Below, one piece after another: positions 51,848-60,363 of a DNA stretch of 64,000 nucleotides. The notes below the pieces were generated by a model. It searched no databases, was not told where the DNA came from, and saw nothing but the letters and a program-made list of their open reading frames with translations. The position numbers and the translations under genes are program-made. Within the stretch, counting starts at the first letter, position 1. Each line of letters starts with the position of its first letter. The DNA is from Pseudorhodoferax soli (GTDB lineage Bacteria > Pseudomonadota > Gammaproteobacteria > Burkholderiales > Burkholderiaceae_C): the NCBI RefSeq assembly GCF_003337555.1, contig NZ_QPJK01000002.1, positions 806,001 to 870,000 on the forward strand, given 5' to 3'.

Positions 51848-51918
51848 TCTTATAGACCAGGGATTTCTACAGTCACTCCATCGCAACACGCACGGCACAC
51901 GCCACAGGAGAAAACACC

Positions 51919-52620
51919 ATGATCGAACGCCGCCCCTTCGCAGAACTCGGTGGAGAAAACCACGGCTGGCTCGACGCCAAGCACCACTTCTCGTTCGCCG
52001 GCTACCACGACCCGGCCCGCATGCACTGGGGTGCGCTGCGCGTGTGGAACGACGACACCATCGCCGCCAACACCGGCTTCCCACCGCACGGCCACGCCGA
52101 CATGGAAATCATCACCTACGTGCGGGAAGGTGCCATCACCCACGAGGACAACCTGGGCAACAAGGGCCGCACCGAGGCCGGCGACGTGCAGGTGATGAGC
52201 GCAGGCAGCGGCATCCGCCATGCCGAGTACAACCGCGAGCCGGTCACCACGCGCATCTTCCAGATCTGGATCATGCCCAACGGCCGCGGCAAGCCGCCGG
52301 CCTGGGGCGCCAAGCCCTTCCCCAAGGCCGACCGCGCCGGCCAGTTCGTGGCCCTGGCCAGCGGCCTGCCGGGCGACGACGAGGCCCTGCCGATCCGCAC
52401 CGATGCCCGCGTCTCCGGCGCCACGATCAAGGCCGGCCAAACCACGACCTACCAGCTGGGCGCGGGCCGCCGGGCCTACCTGGTGCCGGCCGAGGGCGCG
52501 GTCGAGGTGGACGGCGTGCGCATCGACACCCGCGATGGCGCGGCGATCAAGGACGTGGACAGCTTCAGCGTCACCGCGCTGTCCGACGCCGAGGTCGTGC
52601 TCGTCGATTCCGCGGCCTGA
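51919..52620 (+). CDS. Pirin family protein, YhhW-like
   Basis: 233 residues of the bicupin pirin fold. The metal site is complete: His57, His59 (PPHGHADME), His101 and Glu103 (GIRHAEYN). Bacterial pirins of this type can oxidise flavonols such as quercetin and are also linked to redox sensing. An AGGAG lies 7 bases before the ATG. It is the first gene divergent to LysR and is followed 104 bases later by an isochorismatase gene. Confidence 0.92.
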   Translation: MIERRPFAELGGENHGWLDAKHHFSFAGYHDPARMHWGALRVWNDDTIAANTGFPPHGHADMEIITYVREGAITHEDNLGNKGRTEAGDVQVMSAGSGIRHAEYNREPVTTRIFQIWIMPNGRGKPPAWGAKPFPKADRAGQFVALASGLPGDDEALPIRTDARVSGATIKAGQTTTYQLGAGRRAYLVPAEGAVEVDGVRIDTRDGAAIKDVDSFSVTALSDAEVVLVDSAA

Positions 52621-52724
52621 GCACAAGCGTTCCAGCCGCAGCACAACGCATCTAGTCCACCCCCGGGTCAGCACCTATGGTGCGCCCCATTCCCTGCCCT
52701 TCCCCCGTCCACAAGGAGTTCACC

Positions 52725-53378
52725 ATGGCCATCACCGCAACCCCCACCCCCGGCGCCAAGCTGCTCACGCCCAACGACCACACGCTGGTCATGATCGACT
52801 TCCAGTCGCAGATGGCGTTCGCCACGCACTCGATCGATCCGGTGCAGCTGCGCTCCAACGCGGCGCTGGTGGCCAACGCGGCAGCCGGCTTCAAGGCCTC
52901 GACCATCCTGACCACGGTGGCGGAGAAGAGCTTCTCGGGCCCGATGTTCGAGGAAGTCACCGCGCCGTTCCCGGATCTGAAGCTGCTGGACCGCACTTCG
53001 ATGAACACCTGGGAAGACGCCGCCGTCATCGACCGCATCAACGCCCTCGGCAAGAGCCGCATCGTGCTGGCCGGCCTGTGGACCAGCGTGTGCATCGTCG
53101 GCCCGGCCCTGTCGGCACTGGACCAGGGCTTCGAGGTCTACGTGATCGCCGACGCCTGCGGCGACATCTCCACCGAGGCCCACAACCGCGCCATGGACCG
53201 CATGGTGCAGGCCGGCGCGCAGCCCATCACGGCGTTGCAGTACCTGCTGGAAATGCAGCGCGACTGGGCCCGCACCGACACCTACGACATGACCACCGGC
53301 GTCGCGCGCAAGTTCGGCGGCGGCTACGGCATCGGCATCAACTACGCTCGCGCGATGTTCGGCGCCCACGAAGGCTAG
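52725..53378 (+). CDS. Isochorismatase-family hydrolase (YcaC-like)
   Basis: 217 residues. Catalytic Asp25 (MIDFQ) and Cys near residue 123 (GLWTSVCIVGPAL) are present, and the overall pattern follows YcaC-type cysteine hydrolases of unknown amide/ester substrate rather than true isochorismatases. The ATG at 52725 is preceded by AAGGAG. The frame is open upstream to 52677, but those residues are unsupported. Confidence 0.9.
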   Translation: MAITATPTPGAKLLTPNDHTLVMIDFQSQMAFATHSIDPVQLRSNAALVANAAAGFKASTILTTVAEKSFSGPMFEEVTAPFPDLKLLDRTSMNTWEDAAVIDRINALGKSRIVLAGLWTSVCIVGPALSALDQGFEVYVIADACGDISTEAHNRAMDRMVQAGAQPITALQYLLEMQRDWARTDTYDMTTGVARKFGGGYGIGINYARAMFGAHEG

Positions 53379-53400
53379 GAACAGAACTACCCCTTTGCCT

Positions 53401-53524
53401 GGCTCACTGCGTGTAGCCAGTCCATCCCCCCCGAGGGGCGCACCCAGCGGCCTGGCAGAGCCAGTTCCGCGGGTGCCCCCCGCATGGCCTGCTCCGCGGC
53501 CTTCGGAGCAGCAGCATGCCAGCC
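53401..53524 (+). repeat. Dispersed intergenic repeat, copy 2
   Basis: Opposite orientation to copy 1 at 15625-15750. It includes the hairpin GCTCCG-CGGCCTT-CGGAGC and the conserved CACTGCGTGTAGCC end. It lies between the isochorismatase and hydrolase genes, just before the hydrolase ribosome-binding site, and breaks an otherwise co-directional gene string. Confidence 0.8.
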
Positions 53525-53571
53525 TTGTTTTGTCCACCGGCGCGCAGCGCCACCATTGACCGGAGTCCACC

Positions 53572-54408
53572 ATGAGCACCATCGTTACCGCAGACGGCAC
53601 CGCGATCTTCTACAAGGATTGGGGCCCCAAGGACGCGCAGCCCATCATGTTCCACCACGGCTGGCCGCTGTCCTCGGACGACTGGGACACGCAGATGCTG
53701 TTCTTCGTGCAGCGCGGTTTCCGCGTCGTGGCGCACGACCGGCGCGGCCATGGCCGCTCGGCCCAGGTCAGCGAAGGCCATGACATGGACCACTACGCGG
53801 CCGACGCGTTCGCCGTGGCCGAGCACCTGGATCTGCGCAACGCGGTGCACGTGGGCCACTCCACGGGCGGTGGCGAGGTGGCGCGCTATGTCGCCAAGCA
53901 CGGCCAGCCGGCCGGCCGCGTCGCCAAGGCGGTGCTGGTGTCTGCCGTGCCGCCGCTGATGCTCAAGACGGACAACAACCCCGAAGGCCTGCCGATGGAG
54001 GTGTTCGACGGCTTCCGCGCCGGTGTCGCCGGCAACCGCGCGCAGACCTTCCTGGGCGTGCCGACGGGCCCGTTCTACGGCTTCAACCGGCCCGGCGCGA
54101 CCGTGCACGAAGGCGTGATCCGCAACTGGTGGCGCCAGGGCATGATGGGCAGCGCCAAGGCCCACTACGACGGCATCAAGGCCTTCTCGGAAACCGACCA
54201 GACGGACGATTTGAAGGCCATCACCGTGCCGACGCTGGTGCTGCACGGCGACGACGACCAGATCGTGCCCATCGCAGATGCGGCACTCAAGGCCATCAAG
54301 CTCTTGAAGAACGGCACGCTCAAGGTCTACCCGGGTTACTCGCACGGCATGCTGACGGTGAACGCCGACGTGCTGAACGCCGACATCCTGGCTTTCATCC
54401 AGGGCTGA
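53572..54408 (+). CDS. Alpha/beta hydrolase, non-heme chloroperoxidase-like
   Basis: 278 residues. The nucleophile elbow is GHSTGGG (Ser97), acid LHGDDDQIVP and His in GYSHGM complete the triad. HHGWPLSSDDWDTQMLFF is the oxyanion-hole block of cofactor-free haloperoxidases/arylesterases. A perhydrolase or esterase activity is likely in the cytosol. GGAG lies 6 bases before the ATG. Four bases separate it from the amidohydrolase. Confidence 0.92.
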   Translation: MSTIVTADGTAIFYKDWGPKDAQPIMFHHGWPLSSDDWDTQMLFFVQRGFRVVAHDRRGHGRSAQVSEGHDMDHYAADAFAVAEHLDLRNAVHVGHSTGGGEVARYVAKHGQPAGRVAKAVLVSAVPPLMLKTDNNPEGLPMEVFDGFRAGVAGNRAQTFLGVPTGPFYGFNRPGATVHEGVIRNWWRQGMMGSAKAHYDGIKAFSETDQTDDLKAITVPTLVLHGDDDQIVPIADAALKAIKLLKNGTLKVYPGYSHGMLTVNADVLNADILAFIQG

Positions 54409-54412
54409 CCCC

Positions 54413-56317
54413 ATGCGCGCCGGCCAAGACCTTGCCGATGTGGTGCTGCGCGGTGGCCGCTTCACCACGCTCAACCGCGCCAACCCCACGGCCACGGCCG
54501 TGGCCATCCGCGGTGGGCGCTTCGCCGCCGTGGGCAGCGACGCCGAGGCGATGGCGCTCGCCGGCCCGGCCACGCGGGTGATCGACCTGGCCGGCAAGAG
54601 CGTGCTGCCCGGCCTGATCGACAACCACCTGCACATCATCCGCGGCGGCCTCAACTTCAACCTGGAGTTGCGCTGGGACGGTGTGAAGAGCCTGGCCGAC
54701 GCCATGGCCATGCTGCGCGCGCAGGTGGCGATCACGCCCGCGCCGCAGTGGGTGCGCGTGGTGGGCGGCTTCACCGAACACCAGTTCGCCGAGAAGCGCC
54801 TGCCCACCATCGCCGAGCTCAACGCCGTGGCGCCCGACACGCCCGTGTTCCTGCTGCACCTGTACGACCGCGCGCAGCTCAACGGCGCCGCGCTGCGCGC
54901 CGTGGGCTACACCCGCGACACGCCCGCGCCACCCGGCGGCGAGATCGTGCGCGACGCGGCCGGCAACCCCTCGGGCCTGCTGCTGGCCAAGCCCAACGCG
55001 AGCATCCTGTACGCCACGCTGGCCAAGGGCCCCAAGCTGCCCTACGACTACCAGCTCAACTCCACGCGGCACTTCATGCGCGAGCTGAACCGGCTGGGCG
55101 TGACGGGCGCCATCGACGCGGGTGGGGGCTTCCAGAACTACCCGGACGACTACCAGGTCATCCAGGAGCTGGCAGACAAGGACCAGCTGACCATCCGCCT
55201 GGCCTACAACCTCTTCACGCAAAAGCCCCAGCAGGAGAAGGCCGACTTCCTGAACTGGACCGCCACCTCGCAGTACAAGCAGGGCACGGACTACTTCCGC
55301 CACAACGGCGCGGGCGAGATGCTGGTGTTCTCGGCCGCCGATTTCGAGGACTTCCGCCAGCCGCGGCCCGACATGGCGCCCGAGATGGAAGGCGACCTCG
55401 AAGAAGTGGTGCGCATCCTGGCGCAGAACCGCTGGCCCTGGCGCATGCACGCCACCTACGACGAGACCATCAGCCGTTCGCTCGACGTGTTCGAGAAGGT
55501 CAACCGCGAGGTGCCGCTGGCGGGCCTGAACTGGTTCTTCGACCACTGCGAGACCATCTCGGAGAAGTCGATCGACCGCATCGCCGCGCTGGGCGGCGGC
55601 ATCGCCGTGCAGCACCGCATGGCCTACCAGGGCGAGTACTTCGTCGAGCGCTACGGCGCCGGCGCGGCCGCGGCCACGCCGCCCGTCAAGCGCATGCTGG
55701 AGAAAGGTGCCAAGGTCTCGGCCGGCACCGACGCCACGCGCGTGGCCTCCTACAACCCGTGGGTGTCGCTGTCGTGGCTGGTCACGGGCAAGACGGTCGG
55801 CGGCCTGCAGCTGTACCCGCAGCGCAACTGCCTGGACCGCGAGACCGCGCTGCGCATGTGGACCGAGAACGTGACCTGGTTCAGCAACGAGGAAGGCAAG
55901 AAGGGCCGCATCGAAGTGGGCCAGCTCGCCGACCTGGTGGTACCCGACCGCGACTTCTTCGCCTGCCCCGAATCCGACATCGCCGACACCACGGCACTGC
56001 TGACCATGGTCGGCGGCAAGGTGGTCTACGCGGCCGGCCCCTTCGCCGCGATTGACGCGGGCGGGCCGCCGCCGGCCATGCCCGACTGGTCGCCCGTGCG
56101 CCGCTTCGGCGGCTATGGCAACTGGGGCGAACAGGGCGCGCCGCTGCAGGCGGGCATGCAAAGCCAGGCCATGCGCCAGGCCGCGGCCGCCTGTGCCTGC
56201 GCCAACGACTGCAACGTGCACGGCCACCAGCACGCCACGGCCTGGAGCAGCCAGCTGCCGATCAGCGACCTCAAGGGCTTCTGGGGCGCGCTGGGCTGCG
56301 CCTGCTGGGCGGTCTGA
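54413..56317 (+). CDS. YtcJ-like amidohydrolase with Cys/His-rich C-terminal tail
   Basis: 634 residues. The metal-dependent amidohydrolase barrel has DNHLHI near residue 70, FDHCETIS and AGTDATRVASYNPW, with the usual KVVYAAGPF closing strand. YtcJ-type enzymes hydrolyse amides or imides of unknown identity. Past about residue 570 an unusual tail follows with AACACANDC, HGHQH and GCACW, resembling a metal-binding or Fe-S-like patch. The stop overlaps the DoxX start (TGATG). Confidence 0.88.
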   Translation: MRAGQDLADVVLRGGRFTTLNRANPTATAVAIRGGRFAAVGSDAEAMALAGPATRVIDLAGKSVLPGLIDNHLHIIRGGLNFNLELRWDGVKSLADAMAMLRAQVAITPAPQWVRVVGGFTEHQFAEKRLPTIAELNAVAPDTPVFLLHLYDRAQLNGAALRAVGYTRDTPAPPGGEIVRDAAGNPSGLLLAKPNASILYATLAKGPKLPYDYQLNSTRHFMRELNRLGVTGAIDAGGGFQNYPDDYQVIQELADKDQLTIRLAYNLFTQKPQQEKADFLNWTATSQYKQGTDYFRHNGAGEMLVFSAADFEDFRQPRPDMAPEMEGDLEEVVRILAQNRWPWRMHATYDETISRSLDVFEKVNREVPLAGLNWFFDHCETISEKSIDRIAALGGGIAVQHRMAYQGEYFVERYGAGAAAATPPVKRMLEKGAKVSAGTDATRVASYNPWVSLSWLVTGKTVGGLQLYPQRNCLDRETALRMWTENVTWFSNEEGKKGRIEVGQLADLVVPDRDFFACPESDIADTTALLTMVGGKVVYAAGPFAAIDAGGPPPAMPDWSPVRRFGGYGNWGEQGAPLQAGMQSQAMRQAAAACACANDCNVHGHQHATAWSSQLPISDLKGFWGALGCACWAV

Positions 56318-56718
56318 TGGACATCGTGCGCAGCGCCTTCGCAGCGCCGTGGGTGCAGAGCCTGGCGCTGCTCTTGCTCTGCGGCGCCTACCTGCAAGGC
56401 GCGTTCGACAAGGCGCGCGACTTTCCTGCGGCGGTGGCCGAGATGCGGCAGTTCGGCCTGGCGCCGGCCGCGCCCCTGGCCGCGGCCACCATCGCGCTGG
56501 AGGCCATCGCCTCGGCCATGGTGGTCAGCGGCTGGGGCCGCTGGCTGGGCGCGCTGGCGCTGGCGGGCTTCACGCTGCTGGCCAACCTGCTGGCCGCGCG
56601 CTTCTGGACACTGCCCGCCGCCGAGCGCCGGCCCGTGGCCAACACCTTCTTCGAACACCTGGGCCTGGCGGGCGCGTTCCTGCTCGTCGCCTGGCATGAC
56701 CTGGGCACCGCACCATGA
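56317..56718 (+). CDS. DoxX family membrane protein
   Basis: 133 residues with about four membrane segments, typical of DoxX/DoxD-like proteins (YLQGAFDKARDFPAAVAEMRQFGL; the basic loop before the second helix is family-like). These proteins accompany redox or detoxification operons; no enzymatic role is assured. It overlaps both neighbours (TGATG upstream, ATGA downstream). Confidence 0.85.
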   Translation: MDIVRSAFAAPWVQSLALLLLCGAYLQGAFDKARDFPAAVAEMRQFGLAPAAPLAAATIALEAIASAMVVSGWGRWLGALALAGFTLLANLLAARFWTLPAAERRPVANTFFEHLGLAGAFLLVAWHDLGTAP

Positions 56719-58358
56719 GTACGCCACCCTCCTCCTCCGGCAGCTTTGCACCGCTGCGCCAACCCATCTTCGCGGTGCTGTGGGCCGCCACCGTGCTCGG
56801 CAACATCGGCAGCTTCATGCGCGACGTGGCCAGCGCCTGGATGGTGACCGAACTGTCGGCCAGCCCCACAGCTGTGGCGCTGATCCAGACCGCGGCCACG
56901 CTGCCGATCTTTTTGCTGGCGATCCCGGCGGGCGTGCTGTCCGACATCCTGGACCGGCGCCGCTTCCTGATCGGCATCCAGGTGCTGCTGGCGCTGGTCA
57001 GCGGCGGGCTGCTGGTGCTGGCCCACACCCAGACGCTGACCGTGGAATACCTCGTCGCGCTGACCTTCCTGGGCGGCGTGGGTGCGGCGCTGATGGGGCC
57101 GACCTGGCAATCCATCGTGCCCGAGCTGGTGCCGCGGCAGGACCTCAAGAACGCGGTGGCGCTGAACTCGCTGGGCATCAACATCGCCCGTGCGCTGGGC
57201 CCGGCCGTGGGCGGCCTGCTGCTGGCCAGCTTCGGCGCCGCGGCAGCCTACGGCGCCGACGTGTTGAGCTATGTGTTCGTCATCGCCGCACTGCTGTGGT
57301 GGAAGCGCCCACCGGCGGTGGACAGCGCGCTCTCGGAGCAGTTCTTCGGCGCCTTCCGGGCCGGGCTGCGCTACGCCCGCGCCAGCCGCGAACTGCACGT
57401 GGTGCTGCTGCGCGCCGCGGTGTTCTTCCTGTTCGCCAGCGCGGTGTGGGCACTGCTGCCGCTGGTCGCGCGCCAGATGCTGCAGGGCACGGCCGGCTTC
57501 TACGGCGTGATGCTGGGCGCCGTGGGCGCGGGCGCCATCGGCGGCGCGCTGCTGCTGCCGCGCCTGCGCCAGCGGCTGGACGCCGACGGCCTGGTGCTGC
57601 TGGCCGCGCTGCTGGCCGCCGCGGTGATGGCCGCGCTGTCCTTCGCGCCGCCCCAGTGGGTGGCCGTGCTGCTGATGCTGGTGCTGGGCCTGGGCTGGAT
57701 CATCGCGCTGACCACGCTCAACGGCGTGGCCCAGGCGGTGCTGCCCAACTGGGTGCGCGGGCGTGGCCTGGCGATCTACCTGATGGTCTTCAACGGCGCC
57801 ATGGCGGCCGGCAGCCTGGCCTGGGGCCTGGCCGCGCAGCAGATCGGCGTGCCCATGGCGCTGCTGGTGGGCGCGGTGGGCCTGGTCGTCATCGGCTTCG
57901 TGTTCCACCGCGTCAAGCTGCCCACCGGCGAGGCCGATTTGCAGCCCGCCAACCACTGGCCCGAGCCCATGCTGACGGCGCCCGTCGCGCACGACCGTGG
58001 CCCGGTCGTGGTGCAGGTGGAGTACCGCGTGCGCCGTGCCGACCGGCCCGGCTTCCTGCGCGCCATGCAGGCGGTGGAACGCGAGCGCCGGCGCGATGGC
58101 GCCTACGCCTGGGGCGTGGCCGAGCACACGGGCGAGCCCGAACGGGTGATCGAGTGGTTCATGGTGGAGTCCTGGGCCGAGCACCTGCGCCAGCACCACC
58201 GCGTGTCCAAGGCCGATGCCGACCTGCAGGCCCAGGCGCTGCGCTTCCACATCGGGCCGGAGCAACCGGTCGTGCACCACTTCCTGGCGCTGGACCCGCG
58301 CCAGCCCGACGCGGCGCCGGCCGACGCCGACGCCGCAGCCCACGGCCACGCGCACTGA
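56715..58358 (+). CDS. MFS transporter (EntS/MFS_3 type) with C-terminal ABM-like domain
   Basis: 547 residues. Residues 1-410 hold about twelve membrane segments with the MFS_3 signature (FLLAIPAGVLSDILDRRRFL, PTWQSIVPELVPRQDLKNAVALNS). From about residue 430 a soluble alpha/beta domain follows (VVVQVEYRVRRADRPGFLRAM ... ERVIEWFMVESWAEHLRQHH) resembling the antibiotic biosynthesis monooxygenase/dimeric ferredoxin-like fold, and the chain ends in an Ala/Asp/His-rich tail. It probably exports a small molecule and may act on it. Confidence 0.9.
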   Translation: MSTPPSSSGSFAPLRQPIFAVLWAATVLGNIGSFMRDVASAWMVTELSASPTAVALIQTAATLPIFLLAIPAGVLSDILDRRRFLIGIQVLLALVSGGLLVLAHTQTLTVEYLVALTFLGGVGAALMGPTWQSIVPELVPRQDLKNAVALNSLGINIARALGPAVGGLLLASFGAAAAYGADVLSYVFVIAALLWWKRPPAVDSALSEQFFGAFRAGLRYARASRELHVVLLRAAVFFLFASAVWALLPLVARQMLQGTAGFYGVMLGAVGAGAIGGALLLPRLRQRLDADGLVLLAALLAAAVMAALSFAPPQWVAVLLMLVLGLGWIIALTTLNGVAQAVLPNWVRGRGLAIYLMVFNGAMAAGSLAWGLAAQQIGVPMALLVGAVGLVVIGFVFHRVKLPTGEADLQPANHWPEPMLTAPVAHDRGPVVVQVEYRVRRADRPGFLRAMQAVERERRRDGAYAWGVAEHTGEPERVIEWFMVESWAEHLRQHHRVSKADADLQAQALRFHIGPEQPVVHHFLALDPRQPDAAPADADAAAHGHAH

Positions 58359-58439
58359 TGCGCCGGTAATGCGCCGGCCGCCGGCGCGCTGCCCCGCGGA
58401 TTCGGGCGGCCGGCCGGCCGCTGCCACCACAATGGCGGC

Positions 58440-59336
58440 GTGTCCGCCGCCACCAGCCCCCTGCCCGCTCCTTCCGCCGACGCGCTCGGCTGCACCGCCG
58501 CCAAGCTGCATGCCAGCCAGGATCTGCATGCCGAGGGCCTGCAGATCTACCGGCGCCGATCGACGGACCGGCACATGGGCCAGGTGGTGACAGCCGCGAG
58601 CGGCCGGGGCCACCTGGTCGGCATCGCGCTGACAGGCGGCCATGCCAGGCGCCTGCTGCACGGCCGCCAGGGCGAGACCCACCACTTCGGCCCCGGTTCG
58701 GTCTACATCCGCAGCTTTGCCGACGACTACCGCGCCGACCTGCACTCGCCCTTCGACTTCGTGCTGCTGGAACTGCCGCCCACGCTGTTCGACCGCTCCA
58801 GCGCCGGCCACTGCGGCCGGCGCGTGGCCGGCCTGCGCACCAGCACCGCGGCGGACGATCCGGTGCTGGCGGCGCTGGGCCGGGCGCTGCTGCCGGCGCT
58901 GGCCCGGCCGCAGGAGGCTTCGCCCCTGTTTCTGGGCCAGATGGCCACGGTGATCCAGACCCACCTAATCGAACGCCACGGCGACGGCCTGGCCGACGCG
59001 CCGGCCATCGGCGGCCTGGCCCGGCGGCAGGAGCGCCTGGCCAAGGAGATGCTGGCCAGCCGGCTGGACGGTGGCCTGTCCATGGGCGAGATCGCGGAGG
59101 CCTGCGGCCTGTCGCGCAGCCACTTCGCGCGGGCCTTCCGTACCAGCACCGGGCATTCGCCGACACAGTGGCTGCAGTCGCAGCGCGTGGACGCGGCCTG
59201 CGCGCTGATGGCGCAGTCCAGCCGCACGCTGGCCGAGATCGCCGCGGCCTGCGGCTTTGCCGACCAAAGCCATTTCACGCGGGTGTTCCGCCAGTTGAAG
59301 GGGATGGCGCCGAACCGCTGGCGCCAGATGCGCTAG
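58440..59336 (+). CDS. AraC family regulator
   Basis: 298 residues. The C-terminal ~100 residues hold both helix-turn-helices: MGEIAEACGLSRSHFARAFR and LAEIAAACGFADQSHFTRVFR, ending in the PNRWRQ loop. The N-terminal effector domain has no recognised ligand motif. The GTG start at 58440 is the only sensible start before residue 47 and has no clear ribosome-binding site. It is 81 bases after the MFS gene and may regulate that cluster together with LysR. Confidence 0.88.
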   Translation: MSAATSPLPAPSADALGCTAAKLHASQDLHAEGLQIYRRRSTDRHMGQVVTAASGRGHLVGIALTGGHARRLLHGRQGETHHFGPGSVYIRSFADDYRADLHSPFDFVLLELPPTLFDRSSAGHCGRRVAGLRTSTAADDPVLAALGRALLPALARPQEASPLFLGQMATVIQTHLIERHGDGLADAPAIGGLARRQERLAKEMLASRLDGGLSMGEIAEACGLSRSHFARAFRTSTGHSPTQWLQSQRVDAACALMAQSSRTLAEIAAACGFADQSHFTRVFRQLKGMAPNRWRQMR

Positions 59337-59346
59337 GCGCCGGGCT

Positions 59347-59988
59347 TCAGGCGGTGCCCAGGCCCTGGGCGTCGTCGTCCACCTCGGCGCCGTGCCGGTG
59401 CCACCAGCGCCAGGCGAAGAAGCCCGCCAGGCCCAGCGCAGCCAGGGCGGCCAGCGCCATGCCGGCCGCGGCCAGGCCGTCCAGCAGCGTGCCGAGCTGG
59501 CGGCTGAAGACGGCGCCCAGCGTGAGGTACAGCGCCGACCAGAGCGCGCTGGCCAGCGTGTCGTTGAGCAGGAAGCGGCGCGAAGACATGCCCGCCGCAC
59601 CGGCCATGGGGGCGGCGACGACCGACACGCCCGGCACGAACTTCGCGGCCAGCAATGCGCCGCCGCCATGGCGTGCCATCAACGAGGCACCGCCCACCAC
59701 GCAGGAGTCCGGCGACAGCGAGAAGCGGCACAGCAGGCCCATGATGCGCTGGCCGTAGCGCCGGCCCGCGAGGTACCAGAGCCCGTCTCCCAGCACGTTG
59801 GCCAGCGTGGCCACGGCCAGCGCCGGCAGCCACAGCGCCAGCAGGCCGCCCGGCGTGGCCATGGCCACGCCACCCGCCACCACCAGCAGCGGTGCGGCCG
59901 GCAGCGGCACCCCCGCCCGCGCCGCCAGCGTCACGGCGAAGACGAGCGTCAGCCCGTACTCGACCATCAGTGACGACAAGGCTTGCAT
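59347..59988 (-). CDS. DedA family membrane protein
   Basis: 213 residues. The family region LGDGLWYLAGRRYGQRIMG, the AKFVPGVSVVAAPMAGAAGMSSRRFLLND block and the re-entrant helices are present. DedA/VTT proteins move lipids or export polyisoprenoid carriers across the inner membrane. It is preceded at 9-base spacing by GAGGAG and is 39 bases after the small exported peptide gene on the same strand. Confidence 0.9.
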   Translation of the reverse strand: MQALSSLMVEYGLTLVFAVTLAARAGVPLPAAPLLVVAGGVAMATPGGLLALWLPALAVATLANVLGDGLWYLAGRRYGQRIMGLLCRFSLSPDSCVVGGASLMARHGGGALLAAKFVPGVSVVAAPMAGAAGMSSRRFLLNDTLASALWSALYLTLGAVFSRQLGTLLDGLAAAGMALAALAALGLAGFFAWRWWHRHGAEVDDDAQGLGTA

Positions 59989-60027
59989 GGCGGAAGACTC
60001 CTCGAAGGAAAAAGGAAAAAACGGGTA

Positions 60028-60171
60028 TCAGGCGACCGGGCTGCCGGGCACGCAGGCGCATTCCAGCGGCGGATGGGCCGGCGGCGCGGGAATGGACGGC
60101 TGGCTGCCGGCCCAGGCGATGTTGGCGGCGGTTCCGAGGATGGCGAAGGTGAGGACGAGGGCGTTTTTCAT
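60028..60171 (-). CDS. 47-residue predicted exported peptide
   Basis: MKNALVLTFAILGTAANIAWA is a good Sec signal peptide with an AWA-G cleavage site. The mature part is short, Pro-rich and has two Cys (PAPPAHPPLECACVPGSPVA). No strong ribosome-binding site precedes the ATG. No family is recognised. Cotranscription with the downstream DedA gene is suggested by the spacing. It is divergent from putA and its promoter would overlap the PutA operator region. Confidence 0.5.
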   Translation of the reverse strand: MKNALVLTFAILGTAANIAWAGSQPSIPAPPAHPPLECACVPGSPVA

Positions 60172-60302
60172 GATGGAACGACTGTAGGCCGCCAAGGCCC
60201 GCAGATAAATCCCACGCAGAGCAACGCGCTGTTTCCAAAACAGCAAACAAGCCATTGCCTATCGGGATCGACCCGAATGCCCTGGCGCGCCGCTTGCAAT
60301 AT

Positions 60303-60334
60303 GGTTGCACCTTCCGATTTGACAAGGTGCAACC
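60303..60334. promoter_or_regulatory. PutA operator: paired GGTTGCACC half-sites
   Basis: GGTTGCACCTT (60303-60313) and AAGGTGCAACC (60324-60334) are perfect 11-bp inverted arms, centres 23 bp (about two turns) apart, ending 29 bases before the putA ATG. Each contains GTTGCA, the established recognition core of the PutA ribbon-helix-helix domain. The site therefore fits autorepression of putA, and perhaps of the divergent small gene. Confidence 0.75.
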
Positions 60335-60363
60335 CGCGTTTCTGACGCGCATGCAGACGAAAG

